The notes under the pieces: model-generated
The model's database searches: none
What the model was told of the DNA's origin: nothing
Seen by the model: the letters and a program-made list of their open reading frames with translations, nothing else
NCBI GenBank assembly: GCA_963676095.1
Contig: OY781040.1
Coordinates: 5,890,001 to 5,954,000 of the forward strand
Length of the DNA stretch: 64,000 nucleotides
Direction of reading: 5' to 3'
Origin: G963676095 sp963676095
GTDB lineage: Bacteria > Bacteroidota > Bacteroidia > Bacteroidales > Prolixibacteraceae
In this document: one piece after another, positions 18,752 through 27,834 of the stretch
Position numbering within the stretch: position 1 is the stretch's first letter
How the letters are laid out: the number at the start of each line of letters is the position of its first letter
Translations under genes and position numbers: made by a program

Positions 18752-19060
18752 TTAAGCAAATTCAAAGAGAAATTGCCTTAGCGGAATATGCCTGATACCT
18801 TCAATGCTGGTTCCTGCATAATCCAGGGTGATGACATATTTGGGATAGTTATCTTTTAATGCAATAAATTTCCTAATTCCCTTTTCATGGTTTGTTTTTC
18901 AGTGATCCGCAACGCTACCTGAAGGTAAATCTTCTCTCCCTGCCGTTCTGCAATGAAATCTATTTCTTTATCTTGCTGTTTGCCGGTCAGTACACTATAA
19001 CCAAGCGGCTTTAAATGGAGACAGACTACGTTCGTGTAATTTTTTAAACATTTTTGCCCT
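18752..19060 (-). pseudogene. Fragment of a DUF4143-type AAA ATPase, frameshifted
   Basis: The minus strand reads KNYTNVVCLHLKPLGYSV, then GKQQDKEIDFIAERQGEKIYLQVA and RELGNLL before a stop; after a one-base shift it continues as ALKDNYPKYVITLDY and IRHIPLRQFLFEF to a stop at 18752-18754. This is the C-terminal PD-(D/E)XK-like part of the common ATPases with a DUF4143 domain, with the EIDFIAE and QVA strands visible. The AAA domain is absent. It is a dead remnant directly upstream of the fucosidase gene, on the other strand. Confidence 0.65.
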
Positions 19061-19226
19061 GATATGGCCAATGAAAATAGAAAGGAGAATATATATTTGC
19101 ACATTATCGGGTCAGTTGAAACATTTAACCAACGGGAAAATTCAGATTAAATCAGAAGGACCCAAGATTCTTTTTGCAGGAATATTAAAACAGGCCCAAT
19201 TGATGAATTTCTTAACTTTTAAAATT

Positions 19227-20543
19227 ATGCGGGTTATCAAACACATTCTTTTTACCCTTTTTGCAATCGGATCTCTGCAACTTTCAGCGCAGGAGAAGGT
19301 ATTGGATTTAAATAAGCCGGAGCGGGAACAGTGGTTTTCCGAACTGGGTTTTGGAATGTTCATCCACTGGAGTGTGGATGTTCAGTTGGGTATGGTCATC
19401 AGCCACAGCCTGGTCGGAGCTTCTGATGATTACCTGAACAGGTATTTTAATGAGCTTCCAAAAACATTCGACCCGGAGTCGTTTAATCCCCTGGTATGGG
19501 CTAAAGCTGCCCGGATGGCCGGTATGAAATATGTTGTATTCACGACCAAGCATCACAATGGGTTTTGTATGTTTAATACCAAAACAACAGACTTCAGCAT
19601 CATGAATACGCCGTATGGAAAAGACATTACAAAACAGGTTGTAGAAGCCTTCAGAAAAGAAGGTCTTGCGATCGGGCTTTACTTTTCGCCCGATGATTTC
19701 TATTTTTTGTATAAGCAGGGAAGGCTTATTGCAAGGACAAGACCGGATGCTCTTGCTTCAGGCAATGAACCACTAAACAAGTATGTGAAGGAACAAATGA
19801 AGGAGTTGATGACCCAATACGGGCCCATTGATATAGTTTTCCTGGATGGTACAGAACAATATGCCAAGACAGAACTGGCTAAAGTATGCTGGAAAATTAA
19901 TCCTGACGTAGTCGTTACCAGAGGGGCAATCGTAACACCGGAGCAGGAAACCCCGAACAAACCGATTCCTTCACCATGGGAAGCCAATTATACATTTGGA
20001 GATCAGTGGCAGTACAGGCCAACCAATGAGCATTATAAGCCTGCCAACGATGTAATCCAAAAACTGATCGAGATAAGGGCAAAAGGAGGAAACTTTTTAC
20101 TGAATTTTGGGCCGGACAAAGAGGGGCGGTTTCCCGAAGAACAGGCAAATGGCCTGAATGAAATTTCTTTATGGATGTTCATCAACCATGAAGCTTTTGA
20201 GAATACGGTCCCCTGTAAAGAAACCAATGAATCGAACGTGTGGTTCTTAAAAAAGAGGGATGAAAATACTGTTTATGCTTTCATTTTGGAAAAGGAGTGG
20301 CCGCTGGGAGAAAGAAAGACTTTTTATCTGAAGACAATTAAGGCGGATGAGAATTCCAAAATTTCAGTGCTGGGGCAAAATAGCAAGGTACTGGAATATA
20401 AACCAGACGTCGATCCTGAATCTACGTTGAAAAATACGCCGGACGGACTTGAAATTTCCGTAATGAGGGCCCAACGGATCTACAATGACCGTAAATGGCC
20501 TAATCCCATAGTGGTCAAACTTGAAAATGTGGAAATAAACTAG
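19227..20543 (+). CDS. GH29 alpha-L-fucosidase, secreted
   Basis: I start at the ATG at 19227 because it gives a signal peptide (MRVIKHILFTLFAIGSLQLSAQ); earlier in-frame ATGs run into the fragment upstream. The 438-residue product has GH29 features: GMFIHWS (residues 43-49), KYVVFTTKHHNGFCMF with the paired histidines at 109-110, DFS, a GLYFSP segment, and IDIVFLDG, where Asp207 should be the nucleophile. GNFLLNFGPDKEG and a C-terminal beta domain follow. It would release alpha-L-fucose from glycans in the periplasm. No transporter or other hydrolase is adjacent; it lies between two inverted repeat arrays. Confidence 0.85.
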   Translation: MRVIKHILFTLFAIGSLQLSAQEKVLDLNKPEREQWFSELGFGMFIHWSVDVQLGMVISHSLVGASDDYLNRYFNELPKTFDPESFNPLVWAKAARMAGMKYVVFTTKHHNGFCMFNTKTTDFSIMNTPYGKDITKQVVEAFRKEGLAIGLYFSPDDFYFLYKQGRLIARTRPDALASGNEPLNKYVKEQMKELMTQYGPIDIVFLDGTEQYAKTELAKVCWKINPDVVVTRGAIVTPEQETPNKPIPSPWEANYTFGDQWQYRPTNEHYKPANDVIQKLIEIRAKGGNFLLNFGPDKEGRFPEEQANGLNEISLWMFINHEAFENTVPCKETNESNVWFLKKRDENTVYAFILEKEWPLGERKTFYLKTIKADENSKISVLGQNSKVLEYKPDVDPESTLKNTPDGLEISVMRAQRIYNDRKWPNPIVVKLENVEIN

Positions 20544-20797
20544 ACAGTCTGTAGCCATTATTGGTTCTGGCTTTCTTCCTTGACAAACGATCCAGCCTGT
20601 AAAATCAATACAGTAGTGGACGATTACGAATAAAATATTATGGAGGCCAGCATAATTAACCATTCTGTCCGGGCTCAGCACTGAGGCAGCGCGGTGTTGA
20701 CGTAACGGGATTAACTGCCTGACCGGTATTATGGATTGTTGGGTGCTTCGTTGCAGGTGTTGGTAGTCGGTGATAGACACTATGTGTATAGAACGTT

Positions 20798-20842
20798 GTT
20801 GTGGGTGTCCCAACCGTACTGTTGCGGTGTTCACAAAATTAT
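20798..20842 (+). repeat. Copy 1 of a dispersed ~45-bp repeat (GTTGTGGGTRTC type)
   Basis: GTTGTGGGTGTCCCAACCGT followed by a CTGTTGCGG...GTTCACAAAATT tail recurs, with a few changes, at 48601-48647 and 54989-55031. An internal CAACCGTATTGTTG core could form a hairpin. It lies in the 20544-20845 gap, which otherwise shows nothing recognisable. Confidence 0.55.
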
Positions 20843-20845
20843 GGG

Positions 20846-22410
20846 CAAGGAGCGGGCCCCGATCATTGCAAACAAGTTAGGAACGACAGGACAGACCATT
20901 CCGAAAACCGTCAATACTCCGTCGCGAAAGCAGGACAGAGCGGAGCGCAGGCCGTCAAAACGCCCGGCAGAGGGTTCGTTTTGACAAGATTTTTGCTTCC
21001 TTTTCATCGATTGGAAAAGGAAGGGCCTGTCCGGCTCAAGGACAGAAACAACGGGTTGGAAAATCCACGTGATCCGGCTACGCCGTTTGAGAAGTTTGAC
21101 ACTTCGTGTTTGAATGAGGGGGATGGTTTCTGTGGTTTCTATTGTTACTATTGTTGTTGGTACCCTCGCTCTGCTCTCATCCCCAACCGCGTAGCGTCAA
21201 ACATTCGAACATTCAAACGATCAAACATCTATTGTTCCTGTTGTTCGAGGCTACGCCGTTTGAGGGGTTTGACGGCCTGCGGCCTGTTTGAGGGGTTTGA
21301 AACTTCGTGTTTGAAGGGTTTGATGGCCTTCGGCCGTTTGAGGGCGTTGCCCGTTCCGGACCCAAATGTTGCCGGTTTTATGAAAGGGTTTTGGCTGCTG
21401 TTGTTAATTTAATTAACGTGGTGATTTTAATAATGAGTTTAAACATAACGGCGATCTAGGTTTCACCCTGGTCCCTGAAAGGGACAAATCTAAATAACCC
21501 GGGGTAAGCGACGATAGGAGCGGCACCCCGGGCAAGGAGCGTCCCCCAATCATTGCAAACAAGTTAGGAACGACAGGACAGACCATCCCGAAAACCGTCA
21601 ATACTCCGTCACGAAAGCAGAACAGAGCAGAGCGCAGGCCGTCAAAACGCCCGGCGGAGGGTTCGTTTTGACAAGATTTTTGCTTCCTTTTCATCGATTG
21701 GAAAAGGAAGGGCCTGTCCGGCTCAAGGACAGAAACAACGGGTTGGAAAATCCACGTGATCCGGCTACGCCGTTTGAGAAGTTTGACACTTCGTGTTTGA
21801 ATGAGGGGGATGGTTTCTGTGGTTTCTATTGTTACTATTGTTGTTGGTACCCTCGCTCTGCTCTCATCCCCAACCGCGTAGCGTCAAACATTCGAACATT
21901 CAAACGATCAAACATCTATTGTTCCTGTTGTTTGAGGCTACGCCGTTTGAGGGGTTTGACGGCCTGCGGCCTGTTTGAGGGGTTTGAAACTTCGTGTTTG
22001 AAGGGTTTGATGGCCTTCGGCCGTTTGAGGCTACGCCTGTTTGAAGGGTTTGAGGCTTCGCCGTTTGAGGGGCGTTGTTAATTTAATTAACGTGGTGATT
22101 TTAATAATGAGTTTAAACATAACGGGGATGCCGGCACTACCCTGGTCCCTGAAAGGGACAAATCTAAATAACCCGGGGTAAGCGACGATAGGAGCGGCAC
22201 CCCCGGGTAAGGAGCGGGCCCCGATCATTGCAAACAAGTTAGGAACGACAGGACAGACCATTCCGAAAACCGTCAATACTCCGTCGCGAAAGCAGGACAG
22301 AGCGGTGCGGGGGCCGTCAAAACGCCCGGGTGAGGGTTCGTTTTGACAAGATTTTTGCTTCCTTTTCATCGATTGGAAAAGGAAGAGCCTGTCCGGCTCA
22401 AGGACAGAAA
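20846..22410. repeat. Array of ~680-bp direct repeats, about 2.3 copies, non-coding
   Basis: The string GAACGACAGGACAGACCAT begins at 20881, 21568 and 22243, giving periods of 687 and 675 bp. Each unit holds the GC-rich core CCCGGGGTAAGCG...GCACCCCGGG, TTAATTTAATTAAC, and runs of short palindromes such as GGCC-TTC-GGCC, GGC-TAC-GCC and ACAC-TTC-GTGT with TTTGAGGGGTTTGA linkers. This is the reverse complement of elements in 13186-14612. Long open frames in it repeat unit by unit and encode low-complexity Cys/Phe/Arg-rich peptides; I do not accept them as genes. Confidence 0.85.
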
Positions 22411-22479
22411 TTACAAAAAAAGTTGTTGTTTGTGCTTAAAAAGAACCGGATCCGGGAAGCGGGACCTGATTGCAAAAAT

Positions 22480-23663
22480 TATACTTCATTTGGGATAAAT
22501 TTCCGCACGTTTATTTTCAAAAGATTGGAATTTTAGGGTCAATAAATTATTCAGATCATCCTTGTATTCTTGATTAATTGATTGAAAGAATGAGGTAATG
22601 GCATTATGAAAAAGGGTTGATGTTTCATAATATTTTGCGTACAGTATTTTTTTCTTAGTGAATTTCCATAAGCGTTCAATAATATTCAGGTTAGGGGAAT
22701 AGGAAGGTAAAAACAGGAGGGTTATACCTAATTCCCTTGCTGCATTTTCAACTACTTTACAATGTTGATAACGGGCATTGTCCAATACAATTTTCAGGGG
22801 TAAATCCACATAAACTTCCCGGAGTTGTTTAAAAAATGCAATAATGGTTTCTGCATTAATAAAAGTAGTATTGTTCAGGGTTATAATTTGTTTTGTAATA
22901 GCATCAACAGCTCCCAGAACATTGATCCGGTTACGCCCAGAAGAGGCTTTGATAAATAAACGGGCCACACACCACAAGGCGCAAATAAAAGGTTCCAGAA
23001 TAAAATGGGCCGCATCCATAAACAACAGGTGGCATTTCCCGTTCTGAGCTTCTTCAATGGCTGGTTCCAAGGTTGTTTTCATCCATTGCTGTTGTTTTTG
23101 GGCATCTGCTTTTGCCGGGATATGTCCCGTTTTGATATAACGCAATCCGTGCCGTTTCATAAAGGCACGCACCTGGGAAGGACTTCGGTCAATACCCGTC
23201 ATCTTCTCAATACGCCATTTGGCCTCATTGATACTCATCGGGGGCTGTTTGGTAAAAGATTCCAATAGGCTGTCTGCATAGTTTTCCAGTTTACTTTTGT
23301 TCGTACCGTAACCAACCTTACAAAGACTTTCAAAACCCTCTTGCACATAGCGTTTAGTCCAATAACCAACCGAATCCCGGTTCAGGTCCGCTAAAACTCC
23401 GATCTGCTCATTAGACAGACCTGTGATAATCTTTAAATAAACGGCCTGTATTCTTTTTTGAACCATTGCATCAGGATAATGATATCTTTCATAATTTAGC
23501 CGTTGAATTTCGGCTCCGCCGAGATTTATTGGAAGCATATCTTCTTTAGATTTTTGGTAGAACTAATTTGATATGCTTCTCTTTTTATTTTACGCCTCTC
23601 CTGACAAAGTTTTCAACTTTCTCTTGTTAATTATTTGCGGAAATTTATCCCGTGCGAAGTATA
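22480..23663 (-). mobile_element. IS630-family insertion sequence, apparently intact
   Basis: Imperfect terminal inverted repeats TACTTC-n4-GGGATAAATTTCCGCA are at 22482-22507 and, reversed, at 23636-23661. Both are bordered by TA (22480-22481 and 23662-23663), matching the TA duplication typical of this family. The element is 1180 bp between the TA copies and carries one transposase gene. It lies at the edge of the repeat array. Confidence 0.85.
22486..23538 (-). CDS. IS630-family transposase
   Basis: A 350-residue single-frame protein. The N-terminal half holds helix-turn-helix segments (KIITGLSNEQIGVLADLNRDSV; MSINEAKWRIEKMTG). The C-terminal DDE domain shows LLFMDAAHF (first Asp), KIVLDNARYQH (second Asp) and YSPNLNIIERLWKFTKKKI (Glu), the signature of the DDE_3/IS630 superfamily. 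All three acidic residues are present and the length is normal, so it may be active. The gene ends almost in the left terminal repeat. Confidence 0.95.
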   Translation of the reverse strand: MLPINLGGAEIQRLNYERYHYPDAMVQKRIQAVYLKIITGLSNEQIGVLADLNRDSVGYWTKRYVQEGFESLCKVGYGTNKSKLENYADSLLESFTKQPPMSINEAKWRIEKMTGIDRSPSQVRAFMKRHGLRYIKTGHIPAKADAQKQQQWMKTTLEPAIEEAQNGKCHLLFMDAAHFILEPFICALWCVARLFIKASSGRNRINVLGAVDAITKQIITLNNTTFINAETIIAFFKQLREVYVDLPLKIVLDNARYQHCKVVENAARELGITLLFLPSYSPNLNIIERLWKFTKKKILYAKYYETSTLFHNAITSFFQSINQEYKDDLNNLLTLKFQSFENKRAEIYPK

Positions 23664-23787
23664 GAAATGACATCGGGATTTCGATTAAACGGATATTTTG
23701 CCCGGCAGGCAACGATAAATTTATCTCTTTCTCCACCTGCTTTTTCAATTGATCCGAAAAAACGGACTGGGGAAAAAGCTGGAAAGC

Positions 23788-23930
23788 CTACAACAAGTGG
23801 TTCTGTTTCAGTACCTCGGTAATCTTGTCTTTCTCCCATCCTGTAACAGTCTGGATCTGTTTGAGGGTTAAGCCATTCTTCGAACCGTTTATGATGACCG
23901 TTTCCATGGCTGACTCATAGTATCATATAG
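23788..23930 (-). pseudogene. C-terminal fragment of an unidentified protein
   Basis: The minus frame YESAMETVIINGSKNGL, then TLKQIQTVTGWEKDKITEVLKQ with a stop at 23788-23790 looks like the end of a Bacteroidota protein, resembling tails of Rpn-type nuclease or transposase-like proteins. Its upstream part is cut off where the dispersed hairpin repeat (23935) begins. Too short to identify. Confidence 0.3.
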
Positions 23931-23934
23931 GGAG

Positions 23935-24062
23935 ATGTGAGTCCGTTTCACCAACGTTTGTGATAGTGTCTCACTAATGCTTGTGAAGGGGGCTCACTAA
24001 CGTTTGGGAGGGTGTCTCACACGTGTTAGTGAGGGCGGCTCCTCTAAATGGGAAAGGATGGA
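23935..24062 (+). repeat. Copy 2 of the dispersed hairpin repeat (CTCACTAACG type)
   Basis: Five ~24-bp units (CACCAACGTTTGTGA, CTCACTAATGCTTGTGAA, CTCACTAACGTTTGGGAG, CTCACACGTGTTAGTGAG) and the tail GGCTCCTCTAAATGGGAAAG. It matches 17515-17632 and 45003-45130. Confidence 0.75.
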
Positions 24063-24074
24063 TACGACCGATGC

Positions 24075-24256
24075 TGTTCCCTTCGTAAAAAGATGCTGAA
24101 GGTTTCGCGGAAAGTTGCCGTACTTTTCAGGAAAAGACAGGGAAGATTTTATAAAAAGACCCTGAACTTTTCACCAAAAGATGGGGAAGATTTCCTCAAA
24201 AGCTGGCCGACTTTTAGCAAAAAGATACCGAAGATTTCCGGAAAAGATACTGTACT
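24075..24256 (+). repeat. Degenerate ~26-bp tandem repeat
   Basis: About seven diverged units with alternating AAAAAGAT and GAAGATTT/GTACTTTT elements. A frame across it (24048-24410) gives a Lys/Ser/Phe-rich periodic peptide that runs into the next repeated module, which argues against a gene. Confidence 0.5.
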
Positions 24257-24690
24257 TTTTTCATCCTTCCGGTATAAGGGGAAAAGTATATGGGGAAAAG
24301 CACTGGTAGAAAACGAGAAAGGCGGAATAGGTTATATTTCCAGAACCAAAGTCCGCACGCCCGGATTTATGATTTGCAGGCTGAAACAATCGCTTTGCTC
24401 ACCGGAATAATGAACGTAAAAGATTTTATCATTAACCTATATGACTTTAAGGGAGATTGACGTAAATTGAGGGGCGGAAACTAAAATCCAAACTTATGGG
24501 CACCGATATCAGGTACATTCAGCAGTTGCTTGTCCATTCGAGCATAAAAACCAGGATTATTTACACCCATGTCAGTAATAAAGCCATCAACCGGATACAA
24601 AGCCCGCCCGACAGGATGTTTGGAAACCCGGGCATAAAAGCAGCTAACAAAAATGGCAAAAAAGTGTAATAACTTCGTGCTATTACATAG
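24256..24690 (+). repeat. Module copy 1: promoter region, recombinase tail and attI-like hairpin
   Basis: This ~430-bp segment is repeated at 41949-42290 and 48747-49175. In order it has a leader ending with a conserved stretch (AAGGGAGATTGACGTAAATT), the recombinase tail at 24496, and the hairpin TGTAATA-ACTTCGTGC-TATTACA (24665-24687) followed by TAGTT. The three copies agree up to G24690 or its equivalent, then diverge: TTGGCAG here, TTATAGG and TTAGAGC in the others. A constant side ending in G and a variable side starting in TT is the pattern left by integron recombination at GTTRRRY. Confidence 0.75.
24496..24669 (+). pseudogene. C-terminal fragment of an IntI/Xer-type tyrosine recombinase, copy 1
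   Basis: 57 codons starting MGTDIRYIQQLL and including KTRIIYTHVSNKAINRIQSP, the end of the catalytic domain with the box-II His-x-x-Arg neighbourhood lost, the LLGH motif (here LLVH) and the nucleophile Tyr in IYTH. Integron integrases end with a very similar DIRTVQDLLGH...IYTH. The first 250 or so residues are missing, so it is inactive. All three copies in the window begin at this same codon, so the truncated form itself was multiplied. Confidence 0.8.
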
Positions 24691-24725
24691 TTGGCAGTAA
24701 TTTTAAAACGAAGCAATAAATAAGT

Positions 24726-25154
24726 ATGGAATTTAAAAATATTTTATCTGAACACAATTGTGACTGTCTTGACAAAACAATAGAAGACAACACTTCTCAT
24801 TTTGCTATTAAGACTATGAAAGAGAATTTAAGAGTTCAAGACTTTCAATCTTATTGGGAGAAAGGGAAAAGACCTGAAGGCAATAATAATTGTGAAAAAG
24901 TTTGTTCATTGAAAGGCGTATCAGTTTCAATATTCAATGACATAACAAAAGATGAAGTCGTGACCATATATAAAGAGCTATTTCCATTGGCACCTAAGTA
25001 TAAACCATATTTGAATGTTGTGAGATTTTATGAATCGTCAGGAGTTGTTAAGCATACTCCAAATGATTTAAATATTCATCATTACGATTTTTATAAAAGT
25101 GATACATTTGATTATTTAAATGTTGATGTAATAGAAGTTAATGAATTACACTAA
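24726..25154 (+). CDS. Cassette protein of unknown function
   Basis: A 142-residue soluble acidic protein with several Cys and His residues (HNCDCLDK, NNNCEKVC, NDLNIHHYDFY). I do not recognise a family. It begins 36 bp after the attI-like junction at 24690 and its stop overlaps the next start (TAATG), so it is coupled to the gene at 25154. Strong AT bias compared with the neighbouring repeats fits foreign cassette cargo. Confidence 0.7.
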   Translation: MEFKNILSEHNCDCLDKTIEDNTSHFAIKTMKENLRVQDFQSYWEKGKRPEGNNNCEKVCSLKGVSVSIFNDITKDEVVTIYKELFPLAPKYKPYLNVVRFYESSGVVKHTPNDLNIHHYDFYKSDTFDYLNVDVIEVNELH

Positions 25155-26407
25155 TGTTTGAACTTAAAAATAGACAACTGCATATAAATGGCTTATTCGA
25201 CATCACGGATAACTATTGCAGCCTTATCAACGATGGGGCAATTGACTTGTTGTATAAAGGCACAAACAAATTTGGCTCAAACATCTTAGGGTCAATACTG
25301 TATGAAGATGATGAAAATCTATATTTAAGATATATTCATACAATAGTTTCTGACGAAACGCTTTACGATTTTATAAATAGAAGAGTAAGTTTACGTAGTA
25401 TTATTAATGGTTCCAATTCTATTTTCATTGTTGATAAAGGCTACAATAACGACGTCAAAGATTCTGCGCTAATTCCATTAGATGATTTACCAAACGATTA
25501 TTTGCCTTTAGAAAATTCATATTGTCCAAATTTCGTAAAGCGTAATACATTTGAATATACTTTTAGTCTTAAAGGTGGTTTGGCTGATATGCATAAAGCT
25601 GAACCACTTATTATGAGTGACACTAATTCCAAAGTCTTTAAACTTCTAAATTCTGCAACAACTTTTTTAAATGAATTGGACATCCAACCAAAAATATATT
25701 CGGAAGTGGCGTTGGCTGGTAGTTTCCAATTAAATTTTGAAATCAATTTAATTGAACAAATAAACCTTTTTTCAAAACCTTCTGACGACATAAAATCTTT
25801 CTTTTATTACTTTTTAAATTATCTATTTGAAAAATTACCCAATGAATCACAAGACGTGTTGAAAGTTGAAGAAAAATCCTCGAATGAACTTAAATCACTT
25901 TTTGGGGAGATGAAAAATCTTTACAACAGTCGAAATATAAAATTTAGTGATGATGCTTTTGAGCAAAAAGTTATTGACCTCATTACATACTCAGTTGACT
26001 CTATTAAAGATATTGAGTATAAAGGATACAATAAAATTGAAATTAGCAACAAACTTGAAAACGGTGAAATTTTACCTGTTGCGTTGATAAAAACAGATTT
26101 CTACGAAACAGTAGAAAACAAAGTATTTAAACCAGAACAGAAAGAAAAGCCTGATGAAATAATCATTGATGAAATTCCGAAAAACTATAAAATTCAGGTT
26201 TATCAACTAAATAAAGAAACCGGAAATGGTGGTGCATATTATTTAGTAAATGACAATGTTTCTAAAATTGGGTTACACTTAAGAGGGAAAAATGATTATC
26301 ACGGAACTGTTTACACAAAAAGTTTAGACGAAGATATGTCAATTGACATAATAGGCTCAGGAAAATGGATAAATGGAGTTTTGAAAGAAATTACTGTGGA
26401 TTTATAA
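25154..26407 (+). CDS. Cassette protein of unknown function, possibly DUF6575-like at its N-terminus
   Basis: A 417-residue soluble protein. The first ~110 residues (FDITDNYCSLIN, then ILGSILYEDDENLYLRYIHT and FINRRVSLRSII) recall the DUF6575 pattern found in many phage-defence-associated proteins, but this is a low-confidence match by eye. The rest is helical and lacks visible catalytic motifs. It forms a two-gene cassette with 24726. Four bases after its stop begins the R'' box ACTACTGCCA, which marks the cassette end and is interrupted by a group II intron. Confidence 0.65.
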   Translation: MFELKNRQLHINGLFDITDNYCSLINDGAIDLLYKGTNKFGSNILGSILYEDDENLYLRYIHTIVSDETLYDFINRRVSLRSIINGSNSIFIVDKGYNNDVKDSALIPLDDLPNDYLPLENSYCPNFVKRNTFEYTFSLKGGLADMHKAEPLIMSDTNSKVFKLLNSATTFLNELDIQPKIYSEVALAGSFQLNFEINLIEQINLFSKPSDDIKSFFYYFLNYLFEKLPNESQDVLKVEEKSSNELKSLFGEMKNLYNSRNIKFSDDAFEQKVIDLITYSVDSIKDIEYKGYNKIEISNKLENGEILPVALIKTDFYETVENKVFKPEQKEKPDEIIIDEIPKNYKIQVYQLNKETGNGGAYYLVNDNVSKIGLHLRGKNDYHGTVYTKSLDEDMSIDIIGSGKWINGVLKEITVDL

Positions 26408-27834
26408 AAAACTACTGCCAATCGAATAGCCCGCCCTGCCAGCAAGTGCTGACAGGGAGAGGCTTTCACACCACTGCACGTACGCGAGCTACGCTCCACC
26501 CCTTCGGCCAAAATGTCCACCGGACATTTTAACCTCGGGCACATATACAGCGGTTCATTAAGATGTGGGGCAACTTTTCCGTAATATGTAAGCAACGCTT
26601 CGTAACCTCTTTTTCGCAATCGCTCCAAAGTAATGGTAGTTCTCAAAATCGGGCTTTGGGCAATTGCCCATCCTCCCATCCGGGAACGGCTCCATTGGTA
26701 AGCATGTTCCGGATCGACCCCCAGACGGATCAGGTTCTTCCGTTTCCGTTCGGGTTTCTTCCAGTGATGCCAGATACAATACCGAAGCCGATTTCTGAGC
26801 CATCCGTCCACTTCCTTTAGCTTGCCGTGCAGGCTCGCCATTCGGAAATAGTTGAGCCATCCCCGGGTAATTTCTTTGAGCTTTTGAATGCGCTCATCGA
26901 AACTCATCGGTGTGGTCTTGCGGGTGATCGTTTTCATCTTTTGTTTCAGGTTTTTCCAGCTTTTGTCGCTTGCAACCAGTTGGTATTTGCCTTTTTCTCC
27001 CTTACGGTAAGTGGGTACAAAACCATACCCCAAAACCTTAAAGTTCACAGGCCGGCGGATGCCGCTTTTCTCCCGGTTGATCGGTAACTTCAACTTGTTT
27101 TTCAAAAATAGAAACAAGTTGTTGCCGATCTTGCGGGCCTCCGATTTGCTTTTGGTGTACGCACTAAAATCATCGGCGTATCTGACGTAGCGAAGTCCCT
27201 GCCTCTCCATTTCCTTATCCAACTCATTGAGCATGATATTGGAAAGCAAAGGGCTGAGTGGGGATCCCTGCGGGACCCCTTTCCGCCTTTTGACCAGTTT
27301 GCCGTTGATTTGGATCGGCGCTCTCAGCCATTTGCGGATCAGGCGCAAGGTGAGCGGACATTTGACCTTGCGGTACAGCAACTGCAACAGGATACAGTGG
27401 TCCACTTCATCGAAAAAGCTTTTCAGATCGATATCAACAATGTGCCGGTATCCTGAATTAATGTATTCCTGAGCCTTTAGTACCGCTTGCTGTGCGTTGC
27501 GATTGGGCCGGAAGCCGTAACTGTAATCTTCAAATTCCATCTCGAATTTGATAGACAGAACCTGGCCTACGGCTTGTTGCAACAAGCGATCCGTTGCAGT
27601 GGGCACACCTAATAAACGGAATTTTCCGTTGCTCTTGGGTATTTCCACCCCCAGAATAGGTTGTGGCTGGTACTTCCCTTCACGGATATCAGATTCCAGT
27701 TGCTCCCTGTTTTTAGTCAGGTGAGCATACAAATCCGTCACTGCCATACCATCGGTGCCTGCCGAACCTTTATTCGACACAACCTGACGGTAAGCCCGCA
27801 TTATATTCCTCCGGTTCAGTACCTGTTCAATCAT
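26311..27834 (-). CDS. Group II intron reverse transcriptase/maturase
   Basis: A 507-codon frame starting at the ATG at 27834. RT motifs are clear: KGSAGTDGM, EIPKSNGKFRLLGVPT, YSYGFRPNRNAQQAV, DIDLKSFFDEVDH, KGVPQGSPLSPLLSN, and the catalytic RYADD. A maturase (X) domain follows (WLNYFRMASLHGKLKEVDGWLRNRLR). No HNH endonuclease is visible, fitting class C. The frame reads through the intron's 3' end (26421) and stops at 26311 in antisense to the cassette gene, so the last ~37 codons come from the exon and the true C-terminus is uncertain. The same read-through is present in the truncated copy at 44.6 kb. Confidence 0.9.
   Translation of the reverse strand: MIEQVLNRRNIMRAYRQVVSNKGSAGTDGMAVTDLYAHLTKNREQLESDIREGKYQPQPILGVEIPKSNGKFRLLGVPTATDRLLQQAVGQVLSIKFEMEFEDYSYGFRPNRNAQQAVLKAQEYINSGYRHIVDIDLKSFFDEVDHCILLQLLYRKVKCPLTLRLIRKWLRAPIQINGKLVKRRKGVPQGSPLSPLLSNIMLNELDKEMERQGLRYVRYADDFSAYTKSKSEARKIGNNLFLFLKNKLKLPINREKSGIRRPVNFKVLGYGFVPTYRKGEKGKYQLVASDKSWKNLKQKMKTITRKTTPMSFDERIQKLKEITRGWLNYFRMASLHGKLKEVDGWLRNRLRYCIWHHWKKPERKRKNLIRLGVDPEHAYQWSRSRMGGWAIAQSPILRTTITLERLRKRGYEALLTYYGKVAPHLNEPLYMCPRLKCPVDILAEGVERSSRTCSGVKASPCQHLLAGRAIRLAVVFYKSTVISFKTPFIHFPEPIMSIDISSSKLFV

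Noticed and set aside
21260..22060. Palindromes first read as UNCG tetraloop hairpins
   Set aside because: The stems only pair fully with a 3-nt loop (for example GGCC-TTC-GGCC); with a TTCG loop the second pair is C-C, so a tetraloop claim is not justified.
20801..22369. Open frames up to 203 codons (RFLLPFHRLEKEGPVR type)
   Set aside because: Same explanation: each unit of the repeat array gives the same frame, with low-complexity Cys/Phe-rich content and shifts between units.
24048..24410. 120-codon Lys-rich frame
   Set aside because: It is a translation of the ~26-bp tandem repeat that continues into the repeated module; module copy 3 has no equivalent frame.
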